Shown here: positions 14,298-22,414 of the stretch, in pieces
Position numbering within the stretch: position 1 is the first letter of the stretch
Layout of the letters: every line of letters starts with the position of its first letter
Source: a virus
Strand: one strand, 5' to 3'
IMG/VR virus record: IMGVR_UViG_3300022198_003988
Location: 1 to 40,017 of that record
DNA: 40,017 nucleotides
Notes under the pieces: generated by a model
Told to the model about the DNA's origin: nothing
Seen by the model: only the letters and a program-made list of their open reading frames with translations
The model's database searches: none
Translations under genes and position numbers: made by a program

Positions 14298-14536
14298 TTG
14301 ACATATTAACATATTTTCAAAGAGTTATATTTACAATAGCGTATTGGGGCTCGCTGATAGGGGCCATGTGGTTTGTTTGTCGCGGCCCAAACTTAGACGA
14401 CAACGATAAGACCTTAGGCGGAGTATGCTACAACGTTCTAATACGAACAATACTGGCGGCGGTTGCGTTAGTTGTATGGTACTATGCGTTCACATTTATA
14501 TTCTTTTTATTCTTTGAAACAGTGGGAGCGTTGTGA
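14294..14536 (+). CDS. Small membrane protein
   Basis: 80 residues. Two hydrophobic stretches (about 8-27 VIFTIAYWGSLIGAMWFVC and 50-75 ending VVWYYAFTFIFFLFFETV) flank a polar loop (RGPNLDDNDKTLGG). It is probably an inner-membrane protein. ATG 14294 overlaps the primase-helicase stop and uses the GGAGGT 7 bases upstream. It sits oddly between the primase-helicase and the repeat-protein genes; there is no family match. Confidence 0.6.
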   Translation: MIDILTYFQRVIFTIAYWGSLIGAMWFVCRGPNLDDNDKTLGGVCYNVLIRTILAAVALVVWYYAFTFIFFLFFETVGAL

Positions 14537-15165
14537 TGAGTGACGATATCCGATCACATAACGTCGGAGCCTCGGACTATTCAAAATATAAAATACAGCC
14601 ATGGGACATTTGGCTTGAGTACAATTTAAACCCATGGGACGCTGATATTGTTAAACGTGTATTACGCAACAAACCGGGTGAGCGACGACTGGATTATGAA
14701 AAGATTATTCATGTGTGTCAGGAACGTATCAGGCAAATAGATGAAGTTTATTATTCTGGGCTGGGCGTGCCGGCCAATTCGATTCAAACTTTGGGGCGTG
14801 GGGATTTGACTCAGGTGAATTTAGATGCTGAAAATAGTGCGGAGACAAAAAAGGAAGAAATGTTAGAAGCTGTGAAGCAGTATGGGCTTAATTTGCTGCA
14901 TGCGAGTGAGGAATTGAAGGGTGATCGGGATGTCGTGATGGCAGCGGTGAAGCAGAATGGTCTTGCGTTGGATTATGCAAGTGAAGAATTGCAGAATGAT
15001 CGTGATATAGTCATGGCAGCGGTGGAGCAGTGGGGGAGTGCGTTGCGGTATGCGAGTGAGGAATTACGTGCTGATCGTGAAATAGTCAGGGCAGCGGTGA
15101 TGAAGTTTCGGGGTGCGTTGGAGTATGCGAGTGAGGAATTGAGGGGTGAGTTCGATAATGATTAA
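14536..15165 (+). CDS. DUF3310-like domain fused to DUF4116-type repeats
   Basis: 209 residues from ATG 14536, which overlaps the previous stop; GGGAG lies 7 bases upstream. A GTG just before is possible but too close to the ribosome site. Residues about 12-70 (YSKYKIQPWDIWLEYNLNPW, then DADIVKRVLR and LDYEKIIHVCQERIRQ) resemble the small DUF3310 domain, found for example in T7 gp1.7. A short linker leads to four 25-residue DUF4116-type units ending YASEELRGEFDND. DUF3310 is linked to nucleotide metabolism in T7; whether this one has any enzyme activity is unknown. Confidence 0.75.
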   Translation: MSDDIRSHNVGASDYSKYKIQPWDIWLEYNLNPWDADIVKRVLRNKPGERRLDYEKIIHVCQERIRQIDEVYYSGLGVPANSIQTLGRGDLTQVNLDAENSAETKKEEMLEAVKQYGLNLLHASEELKGDRDVVMAAVKQNGLALDYASEELQNDRDIVMAAVEQWGSALRYASEELRADREIVRAAVMKFRGALEYASEELRGEFDND

Positions 15166-15353
15166 TAAAAATAGCACAAAAGCAGAAGTGATGGCAGCGG
15201 TGAAGCAGAATGGTCTTGCGTTGGATTATGCAAGTGAGGCATTGCAGAATGATCGTGATATAGTCATGGCAGCGGTGAAGCAGTATGGGCGTGCGTTGCG
15301 GTATGCGAGTGAGGAATTACGTGGAGATCGTGAGGTGGTGCTGGCAGCGGTGG
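14938..15353 (+). repeat. Near-identical repeat shared by two adjacent DUF4116 genes
   Basis: The 86 bases from 14938 match those from 15191 with two differences, and weaker matching continues for about 75 more. The copies lie in different genes and different absolute frames (offset 253), but each is in the repeat frame of its own gene. The 24 bases from 15021 recur at 15350. This is direct evidence of recent 75-bp-unit duplication or gene conversion. Confidence 0.9.
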
Positions 15354-15604
15354 AGCAGTGGGGGAGTGCGTTCTGTTATGCGAGTGAGGAATTGCAAGGC
15401 GATCGGGATGTTGTACTGGCAGCGGTGGAGCAGCGGGGGAGTGCGTTGAAATATGCGAGTGAGGAATTGAGGAATGATATAGATGTGGTTAGGGCAGCGG
15501 TGACGCAGAGTATCCACGCGTGGCGGTTTGTTAGTGAGAGAGCGCGAATTGAAATAGCGGAATGTTGGGCTAAGTGTAAAGATTGCGCAGGAGGTAAAAA
15601 ATGA
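15158..15604 (+). CDS. DUF4116-type repeat protein with Cys-rich tail
   Basis: 148 residues from ATG 15158 (MINKNSTKAEVMAAVKQNG), preferred over an upstream GTG because it restores the family's usual start. It overlaps the end of the preceding gene by 8 bases. There are five 25-residue units; the fifth is decayed (AAVTQSIHAWRFVSERARI). The tail IEIAECWAKCKDCAGGKK has three Cys in a C-x3-C-x2-C pattern not seen in the sister proteins, perhaps a metal or disulfide site. The DNA is almost identical to parts of the gene before it. Confidence 0.8.
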   Translation: MINKNSTKAEVMAAVKQNGLALDYASEALQNDRDIVMAAVKQYGRALRYASEELRGDREVVLAAVEQWGSAFCYASEELQGDRDVVLAAVEQRGSALKYASEELRNDIDVVRAAVTQSIHAWRFVSERARIEIAECWAKCKDCAGGKK

Positions 15605-16011
15605 TTAATAAAAAGAGTACGAAAGAGAAAATACTGTCGAGCCTAAAGTTTAACACAATTGGGTTGGTTTATGCGGGTGATGACTTGCTGGCTGATCGTG
15701 AGTTTATCCTTGAAGCGATGGAGCGGCAAGTAAGTGCGTTGGCGTATGCGAGTGGAGACCTGCTGGCTGATCGTGAGTTTATGCTTGACGCGATGAAGCG
15801 GCAAGTAAGTGCGTTGGAGTATGCGAGTACTGAGCTGAGGGTTGATCGTGATTTTATGCTTGAAGCCGTGAAAACGAACGGGCTCGCCTTGGCGTACACA
15901 AGTAAGAGGTTGCAGGCTGATCGCAACCTCGTCATGGCGGCGGTTAAGCAGGATGTTCGGGCGTTGCGGTGGGCAAGTAAGGAATTAAAAGGTGAGTTCG
16001 ACGATGATTAA
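15601..16011 (+). CDS. DUF4116-type repeat protein, five units
   Basis: 136 residues from ATG 15601, with GGAGG 7 bases upstream, overlapping the previous stop (ATGA). It starts MINKKSTKEKILSSLKFN. Units 1-3 form a distinct sub-type (DREFxLxAMxRQVSALxYAS), while the last two resemble the other genes. The sequence around its end, GGTGAGTTCGA followed by the next ATG, is the same as at the end of the gene at 14536, so the 3' boundary was copied with the cassette. The C-terminus is GEFDDD. Confidence 0.8.
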   Translation: MINKKSTKEKILSSLKFNTIGLVYAGDDLLADREFILEAMERQVSALAYASGDLLADREFMLDAMKRQVSALEYASTELRVDRDFMLEAVKTNGLALAYTSKRLQADRNLVMAAVKQDVRALRWASKELKGEFDDD

Positions 16012-17614
16012 GCCAACTTTAACTTATGATCCGTTAACGCAAGAGTATTTTTATGCTTGCAGTCGCGAGGAGAAAGACATACCGAAACAATGCCGGATGA
16101 AGTGGTCGGCTGGAAACACAGCTTGGAAAACTAAAGACTGGGCATTAGCCATGAGAGCCGCAGAGCTTTCAGGTATAGGGACTGCCATGTTCAAAGATAA
16201 ACTAATTAAGCCACCAGCTCGACTCACCCTCCCGGATTTTCTGTACGACTACCAGAAGGAAGGCATCCGAACGATTGTGGCTAATAAAAATCTATTGTTA
16301 GCCGACGAGCAAGGGCTAGGAAAAACGGTACAAACCATTGAGGCCTTGCGGTACATAGACGCTCGACGCATTTTAGTATTGTGTCCGGCATCGCTAAAGT
16401 ATATGTGGCAGGAACAATTTGACCAATGGTCGGATAACCTACTCACCCAAGTAGTAAAAAACGGTAAATCGACAATTGCCCCACCCAGCAATTGGGAGAT
16501 CCCGCCTTATGACCCGGTACAATTTAACCCAGAGGACGAACACCCATTAACTCCGGTTCAGATTAACGGTGAGTCCAGAATCATACAGCCATGCAACGTC
16601 GTCATTGCTAACTACGATCTGGTGTCTAAACGGTATATCTATGAGCAGTTACGCGCATGGGCCCCCGATATGGTGATCTATGATGAAGCGCATTATCTCA
16701 AGAACCCCACGTCCAAGCGGGCCAAGGCTTCGTTTCTACTGGGGGCTAACGCTGATCGGCGACTGATGCTTACTGGTACCCCAATGCTTAACCGGCCTAT
16801 CGAGCTTTATAGCATACTTCGGTTTTTAAAACGAGAAGCTGTGGAACCGTATGACAATTATAAAAAGTACGGGTATAAGTTTTGTAACGGTAAAGAAGGC
16901 CCATTTGGTTTTGATGTTAAGGGAGCCAGTTGTACCGACGAGTTAAACTACCGCCTCAAACGCACAGTGATGTTGCGGCGACTAAAGGCCGATGTGCTTA
17001 CCGATCTACCAAGCAAGACGATGCAGATTATTCCCATGGAGCAAACCAAGGACACTAAAAAGATAGTCAAGCAGGAAGGATTGTTCGACGTGAATAGGAT
17101 TTTAGAGAAGCCGGACGCCAACCTTATTGGCGAGATGGCTACTATCCGTCGAGAGCTTGGAGAAGCTAAGCTACCCCAGAGCATCAGCTACATTAAAGAT
17201 GTAATGGCGAGTGGCGTTGAAAAGGTTGTGGTGTTTGCGTACCACAAGGCAGTATGTGAGGGGCTGTACGAAGCGTTTAAAGACGACGGTGCGGTGCTAG
17301 TCTATGGCGGTACGGCTTCAACTGATCGCCAACGCTACGTCGATCGGTTTCAAAAAGACGCAGACACCAAAGTCTTTATCGGCCAGATACAAGCAGCCGG
17401 CACTGGGCTTACCCTAACCGCAGCCAGTCATGTAGTGTTTGTAGAGAACAGTTGGGTGCCCGGAGAGATGGACCAAGCAGTTGACCGCTGCCACCGCATT
17501 GGTCAGAACAATAAAGTAACAGCGCAAGTATTGGTTGTTAAGGATAGCATCGACCATGTTATAATGAGATCAATGTTTTTTAAAAAGAGAAGGATTAAGG
17601 AGGTTTTAAAATAA
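16004..17614 (+). CDS. SNF2-family helicase
   Basis: 536 residues from ATG 16004. A short N-terminal region (about 1-75) recalls the lead of HARP/SMARCAL1-type proteins. Motif I is ADEQGLGKT (100-108), motif II DEAH (227-230), motif III LTGTP, motif V QAAGTGLTLT and motif VI DQAVDRCHRIGQ. These ATP-driven translocases move on double-stranded DNA and may remodel forks or strip proteins. Phage copies typically lie in replication blocks with VirE-type primases, DUF2800 and DUF2815 genes, as here. ATG 16004 overlaps the preceding gene by 8 bases; an upstream in-frame GTG is less likely. Confidence 0.93.
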   Translation: MIKPTLTYDPLTQEYFYACSREEKDIPKQCRMKWSAGNTAWKTKDWALAMRAAELSGIGTAMFKDKLIKPPARLTLPDFLYDYQKEGIRTIVANKNLLLADEQGLGKTVQTIEALRYIDARRILVLCPASLKYMWQEQFDQWSDNLLTQVVKNGKSTIAPPSNWEIPPYDPVQFNPEDEHPLTPVQINGESRIIQPCNVVIANYDLVSKRYIYEQLRAWAPDMVIYDEAHYLKNPTSKRAKASFLLGANADRRLMLTGTPMLNRPIELYSILRFLKREAVEPYDNYKKYGYKFCNGKEGPFGFDVKGASCTDELNYRLKRTVMLRRLKADVLTDLPSKTMQIIPMEQTKDTKKIVKQEGLFDVNRILEKPDANLIGEMATIRRELGEAKLPQSISYIKDVMASGVEKVVVFAYHKAVCEGLYEAFKDDGAVLVYGGTASTDRQRYVDRFQKDADTKVFIGQIQAAGTGLTLTAASHVVFVENSWVPGEMDQAVDRCHRIGQNNKVTAQVLVVKDSIDHVIMRSMFFKKRRIKEVLK

Positions 17615-17970
17615 TGGAAGTAATTGATCACAGAAAAGAGAAACTTAGTAAGATTGTTGGGCTAGAGAAGAACCTAGAGATGACTGCTCAATACGCGCCT
17701 CGACTCGTTAAACGCTTGGGGGTGGGTAGTAAACACGCGTTCCCAAGCTGTTATAGTTTCGATGCAACGTATGGGTATTTCGTAGCCAAGGACGGCAGCA
17801 AGCTCCCGGGCGCACGGGTGCATATACACCACAACCTATTGGACTTATCGGTTGTGGAAAACTGGGGGCTATCATACATTGACGAAATACTAGACCCAAA
17901 GAACCGAGCATTAGATGATCTGGTTAAGCGCATGGCAAACTCGTTCAGAGCCGGGACGCAAGTACTATGA
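17614..17970 (+). CDS. Hypothetical protein in the replication block
   Basis: 118 residues. ATG 17614 overlaps the helicase stop (TAATG), with AAGGAGG about 8 bases upstream. It begins MEVIDHRKEKLSKIVGLEKN and has YGYFVAKDGSKLPGARVHIH in the middle and a helical end (NRALDDLVKRMANSFRAG). Many phages carry a small nuclease (VRR-NUC) at this place, but its motifs are not visible here. It overlaps the DUF2800 gene by four bases, so co-translation is likely. Function is unknown. Confidence 0.7.
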   Translation: MEVIDHRKEKLSKIVGLEKNLEMTAQYAPRLVKRLGVGSKHAFPSCYSFDATYGYFVAKDGSKLPGARVHIHHNLLDLSVVENWGLSYIDEILDPKNRALDDLVKRMANSFRAGTQVL

Positions 17971-19109
17971 GCGCGCATTCACTATTCGGCGCATCAGCCG
18001 CACACATTTGGACTAACTGTACGGCCCAGCCATGCTTGGCTTCACAAGCTAAAACGTTTGAGGAGTCAAGCGATTATGCTAACGAAGGAACCACGGCGCA
18101 CGATATAGCCGCTGATATTTTAAGAGGCGAGTTCTTACAAAGTGGGAAGGGGGCGTATCGCAACGGATCGATCGGCACTTTGCCCAACGAGATGGTCGAC
18201 GCTATTATCACGTACGTCAAGTACGTTCGGCGACACGTTAAGAAAACCAGTAAGCTATATGTCGAGCAACGCATCCGATTAGACTCTATTGACGGTGGCC
18301 GCTTTTTTGGCACGGCGGATGCTATTGTTTCTTCCAAAACCACATTGACCGTCATTGATTTTAAATACGGCCAAGGCATTAGTGTGCAACCAGAGAACAA
18401 TCCTCAACTGCTTTACTATTTGTTGGGGGCTATTGAGCTTGAAGGGCTGGACATTATGTGCGGGAAAAAGTTTTATGTAGCGATTGTGCAACCACGGATG
18501 GAGAAAGACCCAATTCGTAGAGTGGAGGTGCCCGCTCGATCGTTGGTTGCGTTTCAAGCGTTTCTTGAAGGAAGATACGAGAAAGTAAAAGAAGACCCAG
18601 AATACAACCAAGGCCCATGGTGCCAGTTTTGTAAAGTGAAAGGTGTGTGCCCGGAGCTTAAACGCATCAGCAACGTCACGACTAAAACTGATATTGAAGG
18701 CGACGTTACGTCATTGCCGGAGGTCGAGCAGTTGAGCATGGAAACAATTAGCAAGGTACTAGAAAACGCCAGTGCTATAAAGAAGTGGTTGACAGCGGTT
18801 GAAGCCTATGGTTATAATCTAGCGTTAGAAGGTTGTGAGATTCCGAGACATAAATTAGTATTAGGTGGCCGAGCCACCCGAAAATGGATTAATGAGAGTA
18901 AAGTTGCAGAAGAATTACAGAGCAAATATGGCCTCGATATTTTCGATATTAAACTCAAGTCTCCAGCCCAGATGGAAAAGTTAGTCGATGACAAGGAGGT
19001 TGTGCAACAATATGTAATGGTGCCAGAAAAGAAACCAGTGTTGGTTTCGGACACCGATAAAAGAGAGCCTTACACTTTAGGCAACGAGTTAACAAGCGTA
19101 GTAGATTAA
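17967..19109 (+). CDS. DUF2800-family nuclease (PD-(D/E)XK)
   Basis: 380 residues. The start (SLFGASAAHIWTNCTA) and ANEGTTAHDIAADIL match the DUF2800 family. The RecB/Cas4-like catalytic set is VEQRI (Glu100), GTADAIV (Asp118), VIDFKYGQG (Asp131 and Lys133) and Gln147. A Cys in WTNC (18) plus WCQFCKVKGVC (about 220-235) could bind an iron-sulfur cluster as in Cas4/AddB. It probably acts as an exonuclease with the ssDNA-binding partner encoded next. ATG 17967 overlaps the previous stop. Confidence 0.9.
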   Translation: MSAHSLFGASAAHIWTNCTAQPCLASQAKTFEESSDYANEGTTAHDIAADILRGEFLQSGKGAYRNGSIGTLPNEMVDAIITYVKYVRRHVKKTSKLYVEQRIRLDSIDGGRFFGTADAIVSSKTTLTVIDFKYGQGISVQPENNPQLLYYLLGAIELEGLDIMCGKKFYVAIVQPRMEKDPIRRVEVPARSLVAFQAFLEGRYEKVKEDPEYNQGPWCQFCKVKGVCPELKRISNVTTKTDIEGDVTSLPEVEQLSMETISKVLENASAIKKWLTAVEAYGYNLALEGCEIPRHKLVLGGRATRKWINESKVAEELQSKYGLDIFDIKLKSPAQMEKLVDDKEVVQQYVMVPEKKPVLVSDTDKREPYTLGNELTSVVD

Positions 19110-19119
19110 GGAGATTTAT

Positions 19120-19725
19120 ATGGCAAAACACAGTTACAGAAATAATGTTATCACCCCAGAGGCTAGACTGTCGTACCCGTATGTGGTCGATCAGTTAGTC
19201 ACTCAAATTGATGGGCGTGTTGTTAAGAAGTGGTGCGTAGACTTGTTGTTTTCTAAAGACACAGACTTGTCCGCATTAGACAACATCGTTAAAGAGTTAA
19301 TAAAAGAGCAATGGCCGGATGCGACACCACAGCTAGTTAAGAAAATCCGAACCCCCTTTAAAGACGGGAACGACAAACTGGATAAAGAGGGTAATGTTAA
19401 ACCCGGGTACCACGACACGATCTATATTACTATTGATACTAAACGAGCGGCCCCCGTTTTAAGAGCCGCTAATGGCGAGCCAATGACTGCCGACCAAGGA
19501 CGCGAGGAAATTTACGGTGGTTGTTACGGTCGCGCGTTAGTTAACGGCGGAACCTATGACCACATGGGCAACAAGGGCGTTAAGTTTTATTTATCCGCTT
19601 TACAAAAAACCCGCGACGGAGAACCGTTGGGCGAAGGCAACACAACGTCCGAGCAAGTCGATAGACTTATGGCCGCATTTGGCAAGCAAGAGACCACAAC
19701 AGATAACTCTGATTTATTGAGCTAG
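19120..19725 (+). CDS. DUF2815-family ssDNA-binding protein
   Basis: 201 residues with the characteristic DUF2815 path: VDLLFSKDTDLSALDNIVKE, a PFKDGND loop, EIYGGCYGRALVNGGTYD, then GNKGVKFYLSALQKTRDGEP and an acidic tail (TTDNSDLLS). This family is regarded as a phage single-stranded DNA-binding (OB-fold) protein, and the acidic tail fits recruitment of replication partners. It follows the DUF2800 nuclease by 10 bases with AAGGAG upstream, and precedes the polymerase by four bases. Confidence 0.88.
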   Translation: MAKHSYRNNVITPEARLSYPYVVDQLVTQIDGRVVKKWCVDLLFSKDTDLSALDNIVKELIKEQWPDATPQLVKKIRTPFKDGNDKLDKEGNVKPGYHDTIYITIDTKRAAPVLRAANGEPMTADQGREEIYGGCYGRALVNGGTYDHMGNKGVKFYLSALQKTRDGEPLGEGNTTSEQVDRLMAAFGKQETTTDNSDLLS

Positions 19726-19729
19726 GCTC

Positions 19730-21655
19730 ATGTTATACATCGACTTCGAAACAAGGTCATACTGTGACCTAACAGCCAGTGGTTCGTGGCGATACGCACA
19801 AGACCCAACAACCGAGATCTTGTGCATGGCCTACGCTTTCTCAGATACTGAGCCTAAACTAGTAATAGGCTCAGAGCTGCCAGATATAGTAGCCTTGCAC
19901 ATTGATATGGGTGGGATCGTTGAGGCGCACAATGCCATGTTTGAGCGAGCACTATGGGAGTCTATATGCGTAAAAAAATATGGATGGCCAGAGATCAAGC
20001 CAGAGCAATGGCGATGCTCCGCAGCATTGTGCGCCCGATGGGGCGTGCCCCGAGATTTGAAGACTGCTCCAATCGCCTTGGATCTACAAGAACATAAAGA
20101 CACCGAAGGCCGGACTATCATGCTTCAACTAAGTAAGCCCCGGAAGACTAAAGACGGGCTTGCCTATCTCGAGGACGATACTAAACTCAAGAAGCTGTAC
20201 GACTACTGTCTCCAAGACGTTCGTACTGAACGAGCAATCAGCCATCAATTCACCCAAGACTTTGGTTTTGAGAAGAAAGTGTGGGCGCTAGACCAGCGGA
20301 TCAATTACCGTGGCGTACCTGTTGATCGGCAAGGCGTTGAGAACGCACTAGAGCTACTTGCCCTATACGCCGAACAGCTTGACGCAGAAGCCAAAGCCAT
20401 AACCGGCGGTATTGCCGTAAGCCAACGAGATAAATTAATCGAGTGGGCCAACGCGCGCAGTGTCGGTTTACAATCCTTGACTAAAGAAGCCGTGGCCGAT
20501 TGTCTCGACTGGGTAAAGGATAAAGAAGTAAAGCGAGTCTTGGAGATTCGCTCACAATATAAAACGTCCACCGCCAAGTATCAACGGCTTTTATCCAGTA
20601 TGTCAGAAGGCGACCGGATCCGAGATGCGTTTGTTTACTATGGAGCACTAACCGGACGATGGGCTGGCCGCTTGGTTCAGTTCCAAAATTTACCAAAAGG
20701 TTCCGTCGCGTCCGATCAGATCGACGACGTGGTGGATTCTGTGGTTAAAAAGGATATTGCCAAAATAAACGCACACGAGGTTGCCCCTATGTTGCAATTA
20801 TCGAGTTGCCTTAGGGGTATGATAGCCTCGCCCGAAGGGAAGTCCCTATATGTGGCGGATTTCGCCGCTATTGAAGCCCGGGTTGTTTCGTGGCTTGCGA
20901 ATTGTAATTTAGCGTTAGATCAATTTAAAAAAGGAGATGATTTGTATGTTACCATGGCCGCCAAAATATATAACGTTACTGAAACCGAGGTTACCAAAGC
21001 CCAGAGGCAATTGGGCAAGGCTGCTATTCTCGGTGCTGGTTATGGCATGGGCCATAAAACCTTTCATCGGACTTGCGCGTCGTGGGGGATGGAAGTCTCG
21101 GAGGAGTTAGCGCAGTCCGCCATTGCCACGTACCGTTCTGTGTACAGTGAGATTCGGGATTTGTGGAGACACACCGAGCTGGCTGCTACCAACGCCATTC
21201 GGTATGGTAAGCCTGTGACTGTGGGGAAGGTCACATGGTTTATGCACGACGGCAATCTACACTGTAAGTTACCGAGCGGTCGCAGCTTGACGTATCGTAA
21301 GGCTCGACTCAAAGCCAAAGAAACCCCATGGGGCGGCGAGAGCTATGAGATACTATACTATGGTTCCCGAGAGAAGGGGGCCAAGTGGGTTGAGATAGAC
21401 ACGTACGGTGGGAAGCTGGTGGAGAACATCACGCAAGCCATTGCCCGAGACCTATTAGCCGAAGCTATGTTTAGATTAGAGGATGCGGGGTATGACATAG
21501 TCATGCACGTACACGACGAGGTAGTGTGTGAGGTTCCCGACAACTCTACTAAATCGTTGGCAGAGTATGAAGCTATCATGGCTCAGGTGCCTACATGGGC
21601 GGAGGGTATGCCGATTGACGTTGAAGGTTGGGTCGGTAAGAGATTTAAAAAATAG
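19730..21655 (+). CDS. Family A DNA polymerase with 3'-5' exonuclease
   Basis: 641 residues. Exonuclease motifs: YIDFETRS (Asp5, Glu7), EAHNAMFER (from 65) and YDYCLQD (Asp163). Polymerase motif A is DFAAIEAR (377-384), motif B is RQLGKAAILGAGYGMG (426-441, with Lys430 and Tyr438) and motif C is HDE (595-597). It copies the phage genome. Tyr at the O-helix position may allow dideoxynucleotide use, as in T7. No thioredoxin-binding insertion is obvious, so the processivity factor is open; the clamp-like protein at 6263 is a candidate. The ribosome site is weak, and the gene is probably coupled to the one before. Confidence 0.95.
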   Translation: MLYIDFETRSYCDLTASGSWRYAQDPTTEILCMAYAFSDTEPKLVIGSELPDIVALHIDMGGIVEAHNAMFERALWESICVKKYGWPEIKPEQWRCSAALCARWGVPRDLKTAPIALDLQEHKDTEGRTIMLQLSKPRKTKDGLAYLEDDTKLKKLYDYCLQDVRTERAISHQFTQDFGFEKKVWALDQRINYRGVPVDRQGVENALELLALYAEQLDAEAKAITGGIAVSQRDKLIEWANARSVGLQSLTKEAVADCLDWVKDKEVKRVLEIRSQYKTSTAKYQRLLSSMSEGDRIRDAFVYYGALTGRWAGRLVQFQNLPKGSVASDQIDDVVDSVVKKDIAKINAHEVAPMLQLSSCLRGMIASPEGKSLYVADFAAIEARVVSWLANCNLALDQFKKGDDLYVTMAAKIYNVTETEVTKAQRQLGKAAILGAGYGMGHKTFHRTCASWGMEVSEELAQSAIATYRSVYSEIRDLWRHTELAATNAIRYGKPVTVGKVTWFMHDGNLHCKLPSGRSLTYRKARLKAKETPWGGESYEILYYGSREKGAKWVEIDTYGGKLVENITQAIARDLLAEAMFRLEDAGYDIVMHVHDEVVCEVPDNSTKSLAEYEAIMAQVPTWAEGMPIDVEGWVGKRFKK

Positions 21656-21667
21656 GAGAGTAAAGAT

Positions 21668-21892
21668 ATGGATTTTGAGTATTTCATGATAGTGGCTTTT
21701 ATGTTTGCATTTTCATTGCCTTTTAACCTGGCGGTAATTTTGTTTTTTCTAATGGCTAGAGATATTCATGACTTTGGCGGTAGGGTAATCGGTTATTCTG
21801 GCGTTTTTTGTTATGCCTTTTTTATGGTTGTATTTGATGTTATTATGGTTCACGTGCTGATCACACACGCAAAAACGTACATACCGTCCTAA
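21668..21892 (+). CDS. Small membrane protein
   Basis: 74 residues from ATG 21668 with AGGAG 9 bases upstream. There are two hydrophobic stretches: about 7-28 (IVAFMFAFSLPFNLAVILFF) and 44-68 (GVFCYAFFMVVFDVIMVHVL). The loop has ARDIHDFGG. It is probably an inner-membrane protein of unknown role, placed just after the polymerase. Confidence 0.6.
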   Translation: MDFEYFMIVAFMFAFSLPFNLAVILFFLMARDIHDFGGRVIGYSGVFCYAFFMVVFDVIMVHVLITHAKTYIPS

Positions 21893-21916
21893 AAGATTTA
21901 AAAAATGGGAGTTGCC

Positions 21917-22267
21917 ATGATAAATTGGTTTAGAAAAAAGAAGTTGATAGAAAAGTTGATAAAAAAGTACAACGTGCCAACAGAGCTACAAAAAGACTTA
22001 GTCGCTGTTACAGATAAGTATTTTGTAATTGAGTGGTTCTACGATAATTATGAGGATGTCATTCGTTGCTTTATTTACGGCCGCCAACCCGATGGTACCT
22101 TAGGTGACCGCAAAGGAACGACATGGTTCGAGAGGACTGGTCTCGCCGTTTGGGAAACGGACAACTTAGATAGAATACGCGACGAAATAAATACGCTGTG
22201 CGACTTAGAAGTTCAAGCTGATTCGTTAAAAAGAAGACGACGTGTTATGCGAGATAGATTTTTATGA
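21917..22267 (+). CDS. Hypothetical protein, paralogue of the 2860..3264 product
   Basis: 116 residues from ATG 21917 (GGGAG 6 bases upstream), preferred to an in-frame ATG at 21905. It begins MINWFRKKKLIEKLIKKYNV, then TDKYFVIEW, IYGRQPDGTLGD and DRIRDEINTL. These match, in order, the segments of the late-arm gene between the terminase subunits. It ends in a basic helix (SLKRRRRVMRDRF). The function is unknown. Having copies in both arms suggests duplication inside the genome. Confidence 0.7.
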   Translation: MINWFRKKKLIEKLIKKYNVPTELQKDLVAVTDKYFVIEWFYDNYEDVIRCFIYGRQPDGTLGDRKGTTWFERTGLAVWETDNLDRIRDEINTLCDLEVQADSLKRRRRVMRDRFL

Positions 22268-22287
22268 GGATTTGAGGTATACTATAA

Positions 22288-22403
22288 GTACGCATTTGAT
22301 AGCTATGCTGTCTGTGCCTTGATAAAATATACTATCGAATGTGTACCGCAGGCCCAATATCAGTTAACAAAAAAAATAATTACTTGAGCATTTGATTGGG
22401 CCT
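22288..22403 (+). ncRNA. Candidate structured RNA: two long stems before the resolvase gene
   Basis: Stem 1 pairs GTACGCATTTGATAG (22288..22302) with CTATCGAATGTGTAC (22332..22346): 15 pairs with two G-U wobbles on the plus-strand RNA and a 29-base loop. Stem 2 pairs AGGCCCAAT (22350..22358) with ATTGGGCCT (22395..22403), nine perfect pairs and a 36-base loop with an A-run. TATACT at 22278..22283 would place a transcript start close to the stem 1 base, but no good -35 is visible. There is no T-run after stem 2. It may be a small RNA, a leader that controls the next gene (which lacks a ribosome site), or a cruciform site. Confidence 0.5.
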
Positions 22404-22414
22404 TACAATTTACT

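Noticed and set aside
22350-22403. Intrinsic terminator for the early arm
   Set aside because: The stem has a 36-base loop and is followed by ACAATTTACT, not a T-run, and a real gene (resolvase) continues in the same direction.
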